64,000 nt of DNA from Posidonia oceanica. Lineage: Eukaryota > Streptophyta > Magnoliopsida > Alismatales > Posidoniaceae. The stretch is from positions 103,151,501 through 103,215,500 of the forward strand of contig JAZBRS010000026.1 of the NCBI GenBank assembly GCA_037176725.1, given 5' to 3'. Shown here in pieces: positions 35,067-46,594 of this stretch. The notes beneath the pieces are model-generated. The model did no database searches. It was not told the DNA's origin and was given only the letters and a program-made list of their open reading frames with translations. The position numbers were made by a program, and so were the translations under genes. Every line of letters begins with the position of its first letter. The first letter of the stretch is position 1.

Positions 35067-35214
35067 CCGGTGGGGTGGAAATCATTTTCACGATATTGCT
35101 GTGAATGCTTGATCCCACGGATCCGAACCGGTAGAGGGTCCGAACAAAAGAGGTCTTCATGGATAGCAACGCGAAGAAGGAAAACAAAAGATAAGACAAA
35201 ACAGAGTCGCCACC
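35067..35214 (-). other. Leader fragment with Ty3 primer-binding site
   Basis: On the minus strand this reads TGGCGACTCTGTTTTGTC starting at 35212, immediately beyond the edge of the left long LTR, and continues into leader-like sequence up to the LINE junction. TGGCGACTC is the usual primer-binding word of Tat/Ogre-type Ty3 elements. A true 3' LTR should be followed by target DNA instead, so this unit looks like the 5' part of an element. Confidence 0.6.
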
Positions 35215-37067
35215 TAGTCTATTAAGTCGGGAGACGAGGAAAATTGAGGAAAGCACATAAAACATGTAAATGGATGCAATGCTATGCAAAAAGGATGACT
35301 CGTGCCAAGGACGAGGGCAAAATGGTCACTGCGAGCCAGAGAAAGGGTAAGGACTCCTATTACGTGCGGGGAAGGTGTTAGGCACCCCCGACACGTCCAA
35401 GGAATCAGTCTTTCTTGGCTAAACGCTCGCATTTGCAAGAATTTGACAAGTGATTGCCTTAACTGCACGTCTAAGGGACGAGGAATGCTAATGTCATGCT
35501 ATGATTGCTAAAAGGTATGCCTGAATGCCTAAATGCCATGGATGGGAAATTAAACGTGCATCCTATGTGCTCAATAGCACTGTCCGTGTTCCGTACCGGG
35601 CGAACCCTGGTTCGTGAGAACTCCAGGCAGTAAGCATCACTGCCCTAATGCAAATACAGGCGATAAAACAAAATACCGGTAAAACCACGCAATGCAAGTA
35701 TGAAACAAGCAAATGGGAAAGAAAACAAGGACGGAAAATCCTAATCTACATGCATGAGAAAACATGGTGCGAAAACAATGCATGCAGTGCAAGTGGCAGG
35801 CAATAAGGGGTATGTAGTGATTCAGATGGACTTATCTTGAAGATCTGAGGCCTGATCTGAAATAACTTTGGTTAGAATGAAAGATCATTCAACCAGGAAG
35901 ACCTGGATAGTTAGATCGTGAAGATCCAACGGTTCGATCAAAAGTTATTCAGGTTTCAAGTCAGATGCCTCAAGGGCCCGGAAAAGTGGTCTAAGTGGTG
36001 GCCTAAGTGCAAATTACCTCTAAGTGTGTGCAATGCAGGGTGTCCTACATGCAATGAGGCTAAAGGTGCTCAAAATGATGCAAGAGTGTAGTATGCAATG
36101 ACATGAGATGCAATGCATGCAAGAATGCAAATGCAGGGACCTAAGTGCAATTAAAATAACTGCAGGGGCCCACATGCAATATCATGGCAAAATGCAATGG
36201 AACAGAGTAAATGCATGCTAATAAGTAGATGCAATGATATGTGGGTGCAATGCATGCAAAATGCAAATGCAGGGACCTAAGTGCAATTTAGGGAAAATGC
36301 AGGGGCCTAAATGCAAAATGTCCCTATGTGTGTGCGAAACAGGGCAAATGCACGCAAAGATGTTAATGTAGCAATGCAATAGGCAAGCATGAGCATAATG
36401 CAACATTAGTGACAAGGTATGCATGTAATAATGCAAGAAAGGACCTAAATGCAATTTTGAAAATATGCAGGACCTAAGTGCAGTGCAAAGGAAACATGCA
36501 AACATGCAAAAGTTGGAAAATATGGACTGACATGCAATTTGTAAAAACTGTTGGGCTTTTAAAATAATGCAATGTGGTTTAAAATGCAATTAACATGGCA
36601 TTTAAATGCATAAAGGACTAAAACGCAAATAAAACATGTTATTGGACTAAACAGTAATGCAATATGGTTTAAAACATGATTTAAATGAATGATTAAATGC
36701 AGACTGGACTGATATGCAATTATGACATTTTTCTGGATTTTTATGCAATGCAATAAGGTTTTAAACAGAAATTAAACAACTGATTTACAGCAGATTGACC
36801 TAAATGCAATTACAACATTTTTCTGGTTTTTTTATGCAATGCAATAAGGTAAAATGTGAAAATAAATGACTAATTCACAACTGATTGGACTAACATGCAA
36901 TTAAAACATATTTTTGGGTCTTTCTGCAATGCAATATAGTTTTAAAACATGATTTAAATGAAATCTACAACTGAACAGGACTGATGTGCAAATAAGATAA
37001 AAGACAGGATTTAAGATGCAATGTAATAAGGTAAAATTGACATTTAAATGCTGTGAATGCATGCTCT

Positions 37068-37340
37068 GGACTGAAATGCAATAAAAATAAAATGCATGAT
37101 TAAAAATGCAATGCAATATGGGAAACATGACATTTAAATGATTCGATAAACAAACAGAGGACTGAAATGCAATAAAAATATAACACAGAATAAAAAATGC
37201 AATGCAGTATGGTAAACATGACATTTAAATGATTTGATAAACAAACAGAGGACTGAAATGCAATAAAAACATAACACAGAATAAAAAATGCAATGCAGTA
37301 TGGTAAACATGACATTTAAATGATTTGATAAACAAATAGA
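37068..37340. repeat. 91-bp tandem repeat in the left long LTR
   Basis: The word GGACTGAAATGC recurs at 37068, 37159, 37250 and 37341, an exact 91-base period with three complete units and a partial fourth. The same array occurs in the other LTR at 53605-53877 with the same period, so it predates the duplication of the LTR. Confidence 0.85.
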
Positions 37341-38550
37341 GGACTGAAATGCAAATAAAATAAACTGTAGAAGTTAAATGCAATGTAATATAGTTTTAAA
37401 CAGAAATTAAATGAAAATCAAACCACAGCAGGACCTAAAAGCAATAAAAATAAACCGCAGTAATTTATTTTAATGCACCCAATCAATCAAAAATCAAAAC
37501 ATTATTCAGCTACAGTTGAACAGTGGCCTCGAGCTTCGGAGGGCTTGCGCCGGAGAAGGAGGAGGCGCTGCGGCGAGTGTGCGGCGGTGCGGAGGCGTCC
37601 AGAGGCTGGAGGGGACCTCCCCGGAGGTTCCAGAGGGCTTGAGCTTCTACGACTCTGGCGGAGCTCGGGGAGCAGTCGGCGGGAGCGGAGACTTGCCGGA
37701 GAAGAAGACTATAGTGACGGAGGCGAAACGGCGCTCAAAACCTCCTAACTTAATTCTAATCGCCTAGGAAGCACCAGAAGCATACAAGGAGCTCAGAAAT
37801 GGCTTCGATTACCTGTGACAACGGCTGAGGAGGGCTGTCGGTCCCAGGTGGGTTCGCTGCTGCAGGCGAAGGTCGCGGCGGTGCGGGAGGTTGCAGCTAG
37901 CTGCAGGCGCGATCGAAGGTGGCTCCTGGTGTCGCGAGGAAGCTCCGAAGCTGCTCAGAAGCCGGTTTGGCGCACTGAAGCTAAGGTTCAGATTTTTGGG
38001 TTGATCTAAGGATTTCTGGGTCTCTTCGGGGAATGTGGCTCTCTGGGTTGCTCATGGGTGTCCCTTTGGATTGGTGGAGGTTTTGTGAAGGTGGAGAAGA
38101 GGCTGGATTGGTGTGGTGTTGTGTCTGGAGTGAGGTGGCTGTTCTGGGCATTTTAGGTCGAAATGGGTGCACAGGTGTTTGTGGTGGAGAGGGAATCTGC
38201 TGGGTGTAGGGAGGTGAGTTGGGGATTGCTTGAGATTGTTGGGTGTTCTGGGAGTGTCGTGGAGGAATTGGGAGTGTCGGGGATGGCTGTGGAGGCTTGG
38301 AAAGGAAGAAGGTTGCTATTGCGCTGTGTGTGGGTGTTTGCTGGGTTCTGGCTTGGGAATTTTGTGTTGTCGACCTTTGGAAGGGAAGAAGAAGGATGGG
38401 TTTTGTTCTGAGGCTGCCACTTGAGTAGGCATGGGGCATGCAGTGGCTGGGGATGGCTGTGCAGGCTTTGGCAGTGAGAGGGGGTGCCGGCGAAGGTGGC
38501 TCTGTAGAGCAGGCGCCGGACGATGGCGTGGGCCAACCGTCGGGCAGAGA

Positions 38551-38686
38551 GTGGGCAGGAGGTGGAGTGTGGTGCTTGGGAGCTGCTGTGAGGAGAGGTT
38601 GAGTGCTGGCTAAAAGAGGTGGGCAGGAGGTGGAGTGTGGTGCTTGGGAGCTGCTGTGAGGAGAGGTTGAGTGCTGGCTAAAAGAG
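38551..38686. repeat. 68-bp tandem duplication private to the left LTR
   Basis: The word GTGGGCAGGAGG starts at 38551 and 38619. The right LTR has a single copy (from about 55243). It arose after the two LTR copies separated. Confidence 0.8.
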
Positions 38687-39037
38687 GCTGATGATGATTT
38701 TGAAGAAGGAGGGAAAAGAAGGAGAAGAAGAGGAGAAGGTGGTGTTGGGCTAAAAGAAAAAGAAGAGAAAAGGGGAGAAGGGGAAGTGGGCTGAGGCCCG
38801 ATTGAAAGGAAAAATAAAAGAAAAAAAGAAGAGGAGGGAAATGGAGAAGGCAGGAGTGGCTTGGGCTGGGCCGGCTGCACAGTAAAAAGAGAAAAGAAAA
38901 AAAAGAGGAGGAAGGAGAGGGAGTTGGGTTGGGTCAGCTGGAAAGAAAGGAAGGGAGAAAGAAAGAAAGGAATGGAGAAAGAAAGAAAGATGGGCTTGGG
39001 CTTTGGAAGTGGGTTTTGTGTGAGTGTGTGTGTGACC

Positions 39038-39285
39038 TAGGGTTTTTTTAGGGTTTAGAGGGAGAGGTTAACCTAGGGTTTTCTAGGATTTTAGGGTTTA
39101 GGTTTACCTAGGTTTTCTAGGGTTTAGGGCATAGGTTTTACCTAGGTCTTCTAGGGTTTTAAGGGGAGAGTTTGACCTAGGGTTTTCTAGGGTTTAGGGT
39201 TTAAGTTTACCTAGGTTTTCTAGGGTTTAGGGCATAGGTTTTACCTAGGTTTTCTAGGGTTTAGGGTTTAGGATTTAGGTTTTCT
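39038..39285. repeat. Degenerate telomere-like repeats in the left long LTR
   Basis: The stretch is built of TTTAGGG and CTAGGGTTTT words separated by ACCTAGGTTTTC. It resembles the plant telomere repeat but is degenerate, and it is part of the LTR since the other copy carries it at about 55695-55945. It is therefore not a chromosome-end relic. Confidence 0.75.
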
Positions 39286-39369
39286 AAGTTTTTAATTTTC
39301 TGGTTTTTTGTGGGGGTTTTCTAAGTCGTTTCACCAGAGAGAGAGCCACTAAACATGGGTCGGAGTCGC

Positions 39370-39962
39370 CACTTTCCTGTGACCGTCTGCTGGCCATGGC
39401 TAAAGATTAGCTCACCCAGGAAGCAGGTGACGAAGCCTCGGAGACATAGTTCATCTCCCAGTGCGGCACACTTTTTGGAGACTTCCTCAAAGTAGTTCAG
39501 ACGGAGCGCGGGTACAAGCCCGTCAATGCAGACCAATCTCTTCTCGCAGCTTTGTGCAGAGAGCCCAGTTAGCTCTCTCAAGACAGTGACACAGCCAGTA
39601 CACCTCATGAACACAGCTGGCCCCATGAGTTTGGAGAAGTCGCTGATCCGGCGTACTTCCTCTAGTGTTGGCGTTAGTTCTGTCCTGCTGAAGCGAAAGA
39701 CATGGTGTGCTGGCATCCACAACCTTGCAGCAGCACACAGAAGATGTTGGCTAACCTCCACATCAGCAGCCTTCAAAAGTCTGGGTAGGATGCCCCATAG
39801 GTTCAGCTTCTCACGGTCAGCTTCAGTGAGCATGGCAATCCACTCTTGGAGAGTCCCGGAGCAATGTGTCGGAGTCACCAAGGTAGGGAAACCCATTGCA
39901 GGAGAGGAAGCGAGCGGCTGGTGTAGACTCTTCGAGTACCTGTAGTCAAAGCTGTTCATCAA
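39370..39962 (-). pseudogene. Plant-mobile-domain-like ORF, truncated at the LTR
   Basis: A minus-strand frame from ATG at 39962 reads about 195 codons before merging into LTR sequence. It includes LQEWIAMLTEADREKLNLWG and FRFSRTELTPTLEEVRRI, then VPALRLNYFEEVSKKCAALG. The TPTLEE motif after an aromatic-rich FRF segment resembles plant mobile domain / DUF7745 proteins, which Ogre-type retroelements often carry as an extra ORF (from memory, unsearched). Such ORFs usually lie upstream of gag, but this one follows pol, next to the 3' LTR. The C-terminus is lost: the last residues before the LTR are encoded by leader-like sequence containing GTGGCGACTC. Function is unknown. Confidence 0.55.
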
Positions 39963-41581
39963 TTCGAAACATGTACAGGCATATACTACTAGTTGTTAGA
40001 GAAGTAGATGTGCATATAAAGCTGATAAAGCAGTTCATAGATCGTAGCTAACAGCCAAATCACAAGATTTAAGCACATTTGGCTATGCAAGGGGGGGTTT
40101 GCCTGCACAGGGTGAAGTCGCACAAAAGACACTCTTGTCCTCGTCCGTGCGGAGCGAGGAGACAAGGGAAGGGGGCTTCGTCCGTCTGGAATGAAGTCAC
40201 AAAGGAGGTACGCTTGTCCTTGCCCTGCACGGAGCAAGGAAACAAGCGGAAAGGGACTTCATCTACCCGGAGCAAAGTCGAAAAGAGATTAGGAGCGATG
40301 CCTGACTGTGCAGACCCGACGGCTCGTGAGGGGCCCCAAGGGGTGCCAAAGTTGTCCTGCTGCCTCTGGAGTGGCTGCCCTATCTCTGATTAATGGTGCA
40401 CTCTTTGGGCCGCTGCATTGACAGTGATCGGTTACTCTAAGGCTCGGAGGCGGTCAACCTACCTTGGCAGAAGTACTGTCCCAGCGCTGAGCCGAGCCTT
40501 GCAGAGTGGGAGGAAAGGGGCAAAAGAAAAGATTTGGTAGTGGATAGATGCATGCATGCTCTATACTAAATCTATTGCCCTCAGCATATGGAGTGCTTGA
40601 TGCCTGCTGCAAAGGAAGGAGCGGTCTCTGATTCACCAGACTCTACTCGGATTCCTAACTATTGGTGGCACTCCAGAATGGGTATTGGTGGTGCCTGGGT
40701 GGTGGTGTAGTGAGGACGGGCTCCATGCCAAACTCTCAAGGAGCTACACCTACTTTTTTCATTTTTCTTGTTTCTTTTGCTCCCACGTAGGTGTGCAGAT
40801 TTTCCCTATCCCTAGCTTGGAGGTAGTGGGCACCTGGTCGAAGGTTGAGGAGTTGGTGCCAGGCAAGGGTGGTTTTGCCCCCTAGGACTTGTGTATTTCC
40901 CAGGCGCAACTTTAGTTCTTCCCTAAGATAGGCAAAAGGGGGCGGGATCACGCTGCTTGCCTTTTTTTGGGGTTGACTTTTGTCTTTGCCCCTCTTTTTT
41001 GCTTTTTCTTTTCTTTTTTTCTTGTTTTTCTCTTTTTTTTTTGGCTTGCAGGCTTCCGCTGTCCCTAACTTAGAGGTAATGGGTGCCTGGTTTTGAGATA
41101 GGGGCTAGGCCTTGCAAGGCTAGCAGACTCCTAGGTGTGAAGTTTGGATCCTCACCAAAGCGATTCGAAGGGATAAGGTTGTGCTGCGCACCTCTATCTC
41201 TAGGGCCGACTTCTGTCTTCGCCTTTTAGTCTTTTTTGTGGTACCCAGGCTAAGACATGCATGTTTTGCTCACACTCTCTCACACCCTAGGATTTTTTCT
41301 GCCTCCGGAGGTGTAAGTCCTAGAGGGGTTTAGACATTTCGTCTATCCTCACTGGATGGTGGCTCCCTTACTGGTTAGGACATCTAAGTAGTGCCGGGTG
41401 AGGTAGAGGGTACTCCTTCCAGAGCAAGCAAGTATCTTCGATTTTCATCATCGAGCTTATGATAGTAATGCACATAATACATTTACAACTTTCTCTGCTG
41501 ATAAACAAACAAGCCTAAAATGCATGGGAAAGAAGGAATGCAAGAAGTAAGAGAGAGAGGACTCTGCAAGGCAGTGGCGGG
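39963..41581 (-). other. Non-coding 3' region of the Ty3 element
   Basis: It contains a tandem repeat of about 80 bases at 40113-40290 (GAAGTCG/GAAGTCAC at 40113 and 40193, then AAAGTCG near 40274). A very pyrimidine-rich stretch on the plus strand (about 40960-41060) reads as polypurine in the element's sense. Two degenerate copies of a segment with CTAGCTTGGAGGTAGTGGG / CTAACTTAGAGGTAATGGG lie near 40813 and 41064. No gene is supported. Confidence 0.65.
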
Positions 41582-43446
41582 CTACTGGTAGTACTTCTTG
41601 AGGTAGCATGTGTTGACCGGCTCAGACTGCTCGACCTGGTCCATGTCCTCAAGGACTGTTGCACCGCCAGAGAAGACCTGCTTGATTAAAAAGGGGCCAC
41701 GCCAGTTGGCCAGAATTTTCCTCGGCCGTCGGGAAGATGGATAGCTTGAAGGACCATATCCCCTGGGTTGAAGCTTTTGGACCTAACCTTCTTCAGGTAT
41801 GCTCTGGCCAAGCGCTTCTGGTAGCACTGAGCATGATGTATGGCCTACAGCCTATGCTCATCGATCAGGTTTAGCTGGATGTAGTGGTCTTCGACCCATT
41901 CTGCTTCTTCCAGCTCAGCTTCTCGTAGGATCCACAGTGAGGGGATCTCTACTTCAATAGGCAGCACTGCCTCCATGCCGTACACCAGCGAGTACGGGGT
42001 TGCTCCTGTCGAGGTCCGGACTGATGTCCTGTACGCCCAGAGTGCGTACGGAAGCTTGTCATGCCAGTCCTTGTGAGTCTCTACCATCTTTTTCAAGATT
42101 TTGATAAGGTTCTTGTTGGCAGACTCTACCGCGCCGTTCATCTGTGACCGATAAGGCGAGGATCGGTGATGTTTGATGTTGAAGCTCTACAGGTAGTTTT
42201 CGATCCTCTTGGCTATGAAGTTTGTGCCATTATCAGAGATGAGCATGTGCGGGACCCCATATCGGGTTATGATATTGTTTCTGATGAACTTTTCTATAGC
42301 CACGACAGTGACTGTCTTATAGGAGGCTGCTTCTACCCACTTAGTAAAGTAGTCGATCGCTACCAGAATGTAGCGATGACCGTTGGAGGCTGCTGGATGT
42401 ATGGCGCCGATAACATCAATCCCCCAGGTGGAGAAAGGCCATGGTGAAAACATACTATGCAATTCCTGTGGGGGAGTGTGTATGAAGTTCCCATGGATTT
42501 GGCAGCTATGGCACTTGCACACAAATTGGCAGCAGTCTGCCTCCATGATTGACCAGAAGTAGCCTTGGAGCATAATCTTCTTGGTCAGCAATACACCGTT
42601 CATGTGAGGGCCGCAGGTCCCTGCATGGACTTGGAGTATCAGTGTGTCGGCCTCCTTCTTGTCTACGTAGCTTAGGAGCATCTGGTTGTAAGAACTTCTG
42701 TACAGATGTTCTGCCCCTATCACATACTTTGACGCCAGATGCATCAAAGTCTTTTTGTCTGCTGCTGAGGCGCCTGGTGGGGGGCTACTAGACTCCAGGA
42801 AGACTTTCATGTCGTGATACCATGGAAGTTCCTCTGCTGGATCTGCTTCCTCGATAGTCATGCAGTGTGCGGGCTGTTCCACACGAGAGACTGATACGTC
42901 CACTGCACGATGTTCGGGTATAGAGAGCCAAGATGCTAAGGTTGCCAGAGCATCTGCATAGGCGTTCTTGGCCTTGTTCATGTAGGTGAAGCGGATGCTT
43001 TCAAATTCCTCTATCAGCTTCAGCAGGCATTCATGGTAAGGTACCAGCTTAGGGTCTTTGGTCTTCCAGTCGCCATTGACTTGGGAGATGACCAGCATCG
43101 CATCTCCGTGTACATGCAGCTTGCGCACATCATGCTCGAGTGCAACTTGCAGTCCCAGAAGGCAGGCTTCATACTCTGCCTGATTGTTGGTGCAAGGGAA
43201 TATCATCTTCCTTGCAAAGGGGATTAGCACTCCCTGCGGTGTTGCTAGGATAGCACCGATGCCTCTGCCTCTTCTATTGACTGCGCCATTGAAGTACAGA
43301 TGCCACTGTAGCTCGTCTTCAGGATCCTTCTGCCTTGAATCCTCCATGGCGAATAGAATGTCTTCATCGGGGAACTGTGTCTGCAGAGGCTGATATTCAG
43401 GTAAGGGGAAGTCGACCAGATGATCCGCCATGGCTTGCCCCTTCAT
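41582..43446 (-). pseudogene. Ty3 second RNase H and integrase, broken
   Basis: From ATG at 43446 the frame carries an archaeal-type RNase H (ELQWHLYFNGAVNRRGRGIG, then NNQAEYEACLLGL), the mark of the Tat/Ogre lineage. The first catalytic Asp of YFDGA is Asn here. Integrase follows: zinc-binding part with CKCHSCQIHG (about 42510), Asp motifs GIDVIG and SDNGTNF, a TAG stop near 42190 where related proteins have Gln, then the NGAVESANK segment with the catalytic Glu in the same frame. It continues past a stop near 41843 to a C-terminal tail ending CYLKKYYQ and a stop at 41584-41582. Confidence 0.85.
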
Positions 43447-43494
43447 CGACTTCTATGTGACGAAGGTAATGTCGTACTGAGACAATAACACCTG

Positions 43495-44764
43495 TCACTT
43501 AACACATCTGCCCACCATAGCCGGCTTCTGAAAAAGGAACTTGATGGGGTCATGCCGGCATAAGAGCTGGACCGGGTGCGCCATCATGTAATGCCTTAGC
43601 TTCTGCGTGGTCCAGACCAGAGATAGGCAGGTCTTCTCTATGGTGCTATACCTGGCTTCGCAATCAGTAAACTTCTTGCTCAGGTAATAGATGGCATGCT
43701 CCTTTCTACCGGTTTCATCATGTTGGCCCAAGACGGCGCCCATAGAATACTGCATGGTAGAAAGGTAGAGAATCAGAGGTCTCCCTAGCACGGGAGGGAC
43801 CAGGACAGGAGGCTTGATCAGGAGCTGCTTGATCTTGTCAAATGCAGCTTGGCACTCCTTGCTCCAGTTGATCTGTGCATTCTTCTTCAGGAGCTTGAAG
43901 ATCGGTTCGCAGATAGGTGTGAGCTGTGCGATGAACCGACTAATATACTACAGACGCCCCAGTAGGCCTCTGACTTCCTTCTCAGTCTTGGGGGTGGCAT
44001 GTCCACGATGGCTTTGGCCTTGCTCGAGTCCACTTCAATTCCCCTCTGGCTGACAATATAGCCCAGCAGCTTGCCGGATGATACTCCGAATACACATTTA
44101 CTTGGTTAAGGCGAAGCTTGTACTTCCTCAGGCGGTTAAAGAGCTTCTTGAGGCAGATAAGGTGATCCTCAGGCTCTCTAGACTTAGCAATAATGTCGTC
44201 CACGTAGACCTCAACTTCTTGATGCATGAGGTCGTGGAATAATGCTGTCATCGCCCTCTGATATGTTGCTCTGGCGTTCTTGAGCCCAAATGGCATGACT
44301 TGATAGCAGAAGACTCCCCAGGGGGTGATAAAAGAAGTCTTTTCCATGTCTTCTTCTACCATTCTGATCTGATTGTAGCCGGAGAAGCTGTCCATGAAGG
44401 AGAGCATCTTGTGCCCTGCAGTGTTGTCCACCAGGACGTCGATGTGAGGTAGGAGGAAGTCGTCCTTAGGACTGGCTTTGTTCAAGTCCCTATAATCAAT
44501 GCACATACGGACCCGTCCGTCCTTCTTGGGCACAGGCACGACGTTCGCGAGCCATTCTGGATAGAGGACGACCTTGAGAAAACCAACGCTGTGCTGTTTC
44601 ATGATTTCCTCTTTGATTTTGAGCAGCCACTGTGGTCTCCACTTCCGAAGCTTCTGCTTTACTGGCTTCGCGTCTGGATCTAGAGGCAAGTTGTGCACCA
44701 CGATCTCGACATCAAGGCCGACCATGTCTTTATAGCTCCAGGTAAAGACATCTGCATATTCCAT
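43495..44764 (-). pseudogene. Ty3 reverse transcriptase and RNase H, broken
   Basis: From 44764 the frame reads MEYADVFTWSYKDMVGLD, the usual entry to Tat reverse transcriptase, then KKDGRVRMCIDYRDLNKASP, DSFSGYNQI and the catalytic VYVDDI near 44205. The frame is lost near 44080. A second frame (43791-43495) holds the RNase H with YSMGAVLGQHDETGRKEHAI and the ARYSTIEKTCLSLVW segment. The enzymes would copy element RNA into cDNA and remove the RNA. At least one frameshift and stops near 43497 and 43456 separate the parts. Confidence 0.86.
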
Positions 44765-46594
44765 AAGGAATGCAATAAACTCTACTCTGGCCTAGGGCGT
44801 CAATAGGGCATTGATGCGGACCTCCTTGACATCTTCAGCTGTGCCAATGTTGATAATCTCCGTCTCTTCCTCGACATGGAGGTTGGGCCCTTCTGGGTCG
44901 TCATCGTAAGGCTAGAACTCAGGCGGTGGTTCATCGTTCTCATCTACGCCTATATCGTCCTCCTCCTCGTATGCAATGAGTTCTGAGAGGATCTCCTTCT
45001 CAAATGTGGGGTCTATAATGTCGAATGAGTGGACATGTTCCGCCTCTTGATCCTGATGACGTCTCAGGATGGTCACGCTCACCCAAGTATTTCTGTAGGC
45101 TCGGTGGGTGGCGTCTGCTTCAGTGGCCCCTGGTCCCACTGATTGATCTGGCTGCTCTGGCTGCTCTGTCTGTTCTAGCTACTCTGGCACCACTGTCACT
45201 GCTGGGACTGCCTGGACTGCTGGAACTGCTCTGTCTGCTACCGCTGCTGTCTGTACTGTTCCCTCCTTTGCGTTCTCAGATGCACTTGTGGGGAGTGCCG
45301 GAGACGGACAACTGTCCTTTAGGAGACGAATCTATGTACTATCGCCAAATGCGCTGCTTGAGTGGGGCATGCGCCGCACGAACCACCTAGACCCGCCTTC
45401 TGGCTGCGGAGTGATCAACTTGTCTGGTCTAGTGGGTGCTGCCTCTGGTTCTTCTTTCAAGACCATGATTGAGGAATGGTCTTGCGGCAGGGAGGGACCC
45501 GTGGCCACGGCTTTCCCTTTCCTTAGCGCCTGCTGCTCGGCGGCGTCTTCAGTCAACACCGCGAGTTGCTCTTGGAACAGCAATTCCAAGTCTCTAAGCC
45601 TGTCAGCCACCTAGGCTTCTGTAGTCACACCCTCCTCGTCTTCTAAGGGTGTGTCGACGTAGTAGGCACAAACGGCCTCTTCAGAGTCCTGTCCGGCGAT
45701 TCCTCCGCCTACGGGGTCTGCTCTGGCTTCCAGACATATCACTGGTCGGGGCGTCTGCTTTGCTACTGGTCGGCTGGCTGGTTGACCTCCTGGCGCGGTT
45801 GGTTGTGACATTAGGGCAATCAGAGATGCGAATAGGCCGGCCAGGGATGCCACTAGCAGTGGCGTCGATAGGGACAGTGCTGTGGCTGGGGGGAGGCAAA
45901 GGCGCTCTTCTGAAGGTCCAACAGCTGGACGGTTGCTCTGAGGGATGAAGCGCCGGCACCCATGTGTGATGGTGGTTGTTTCTCTGTAGTAGCGCTGGAA
46001 GTCTTCCACAATGTTGGATCTGCTAAAGCTGATGGGGGTATGGTTGATGACGCCGCCTGCTTTGCTTGTGGAGCTGCTGATGAGGCAAGCTGAGTCACAC
46101 CGACGCCTGAATCGACTGATTGCACTCTCGAAAAAGGTAACTTCTGTACTGGTGCAGCTACGGCCGCGAGTGGACAGGTGGCTAGTGCCTGCAGAAGTGC
46201 TCCTGACTCTGGAGCTGTCAATGTAGCTGTCATCGGCACAGGTGAAGCTGTAGAGGGGGAAGAGGCTATCATTCCTGACACAGAGTTTGCAGAATCTGCC
46301 CCTGTACCTGTAGAGGGAAGGGCCAGACAAACTGACTGGGAGATTGCAGGGCTAGTCCGGGCCTCTACCTTGGACTGTGCTGGGACAACTGTGCCGGACT
46401 ACTCCTCATTGGAATAATAATTCTCTATGTAGACCCACTCCTCTACCGGTAGTGGGGGGGCTCTGGCACGGTGTTGGCTGGGCTGTTGCTGGGCTCGTGT
46501 TCGGGTTGAGAATACCTACACTGACAAAGTTAGTGAGGTCCCGAGCGATCACGAGCTTCCGCCTCCCTAAGTGCAGGCGCTCACCATCGCGGGG
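44765..46594 (-). other. Protease to reverse transcriptase spacer
   Basis: Coding-like but low-complexity: Pro/Ser/Thr/Ala-rich segments, a possible coiled coil (MADRLRDLELLFQEQLAVL near 45600) and an acidic stretch (IAYEEEDDIGVDENDEPPP near 44950). Several stops interrupt it. It resembles the long spacers between protease and reverse transcriptase in this lineage. No separate gene is supported. Confidence 0.6.

Larger units (their letters stand above)
35215..39363 (-). repeat. Left long LTR copy (3' LTR position)
   Basis: It matches 51687-56043. Between 36218 and 37500 the offset to the other copy is constant at 16537 bases, so there is no net indel there. Differences include a 68-bp tandem duplication here (38551-38618 and 38619-38686) and about 156 bases fewer near 37600-37750. 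It contains ATGCAATGCAAT-rich sequence (about 36000-37480), a 91-bp tandem repeat, purine-rich runs and telomere-like words. Its U3 end joins GGAGTCGCCA instead of ending in TGTTGACACC. Confidence 0.8.

Noticed and set aside
36218..37315. Minus-strand Cys/His-rich short frames in the long LTRs (also 52755-53852)
   Set aside because: They come from the ATGCAATGCAAT repeats read in reverse and have no family resemblance. Their conservation between LTRs only reflects LTR identity.
37981..38880. 299-codon Ser/Pro-rich open frame on the minus strand in the left long LTR
   Set aside because: The matching region of the other LTR has a different frame structure (split by indels), composition is low-complexity and no domain is visible. 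It is a by-product of GC-rich LTR sequence.
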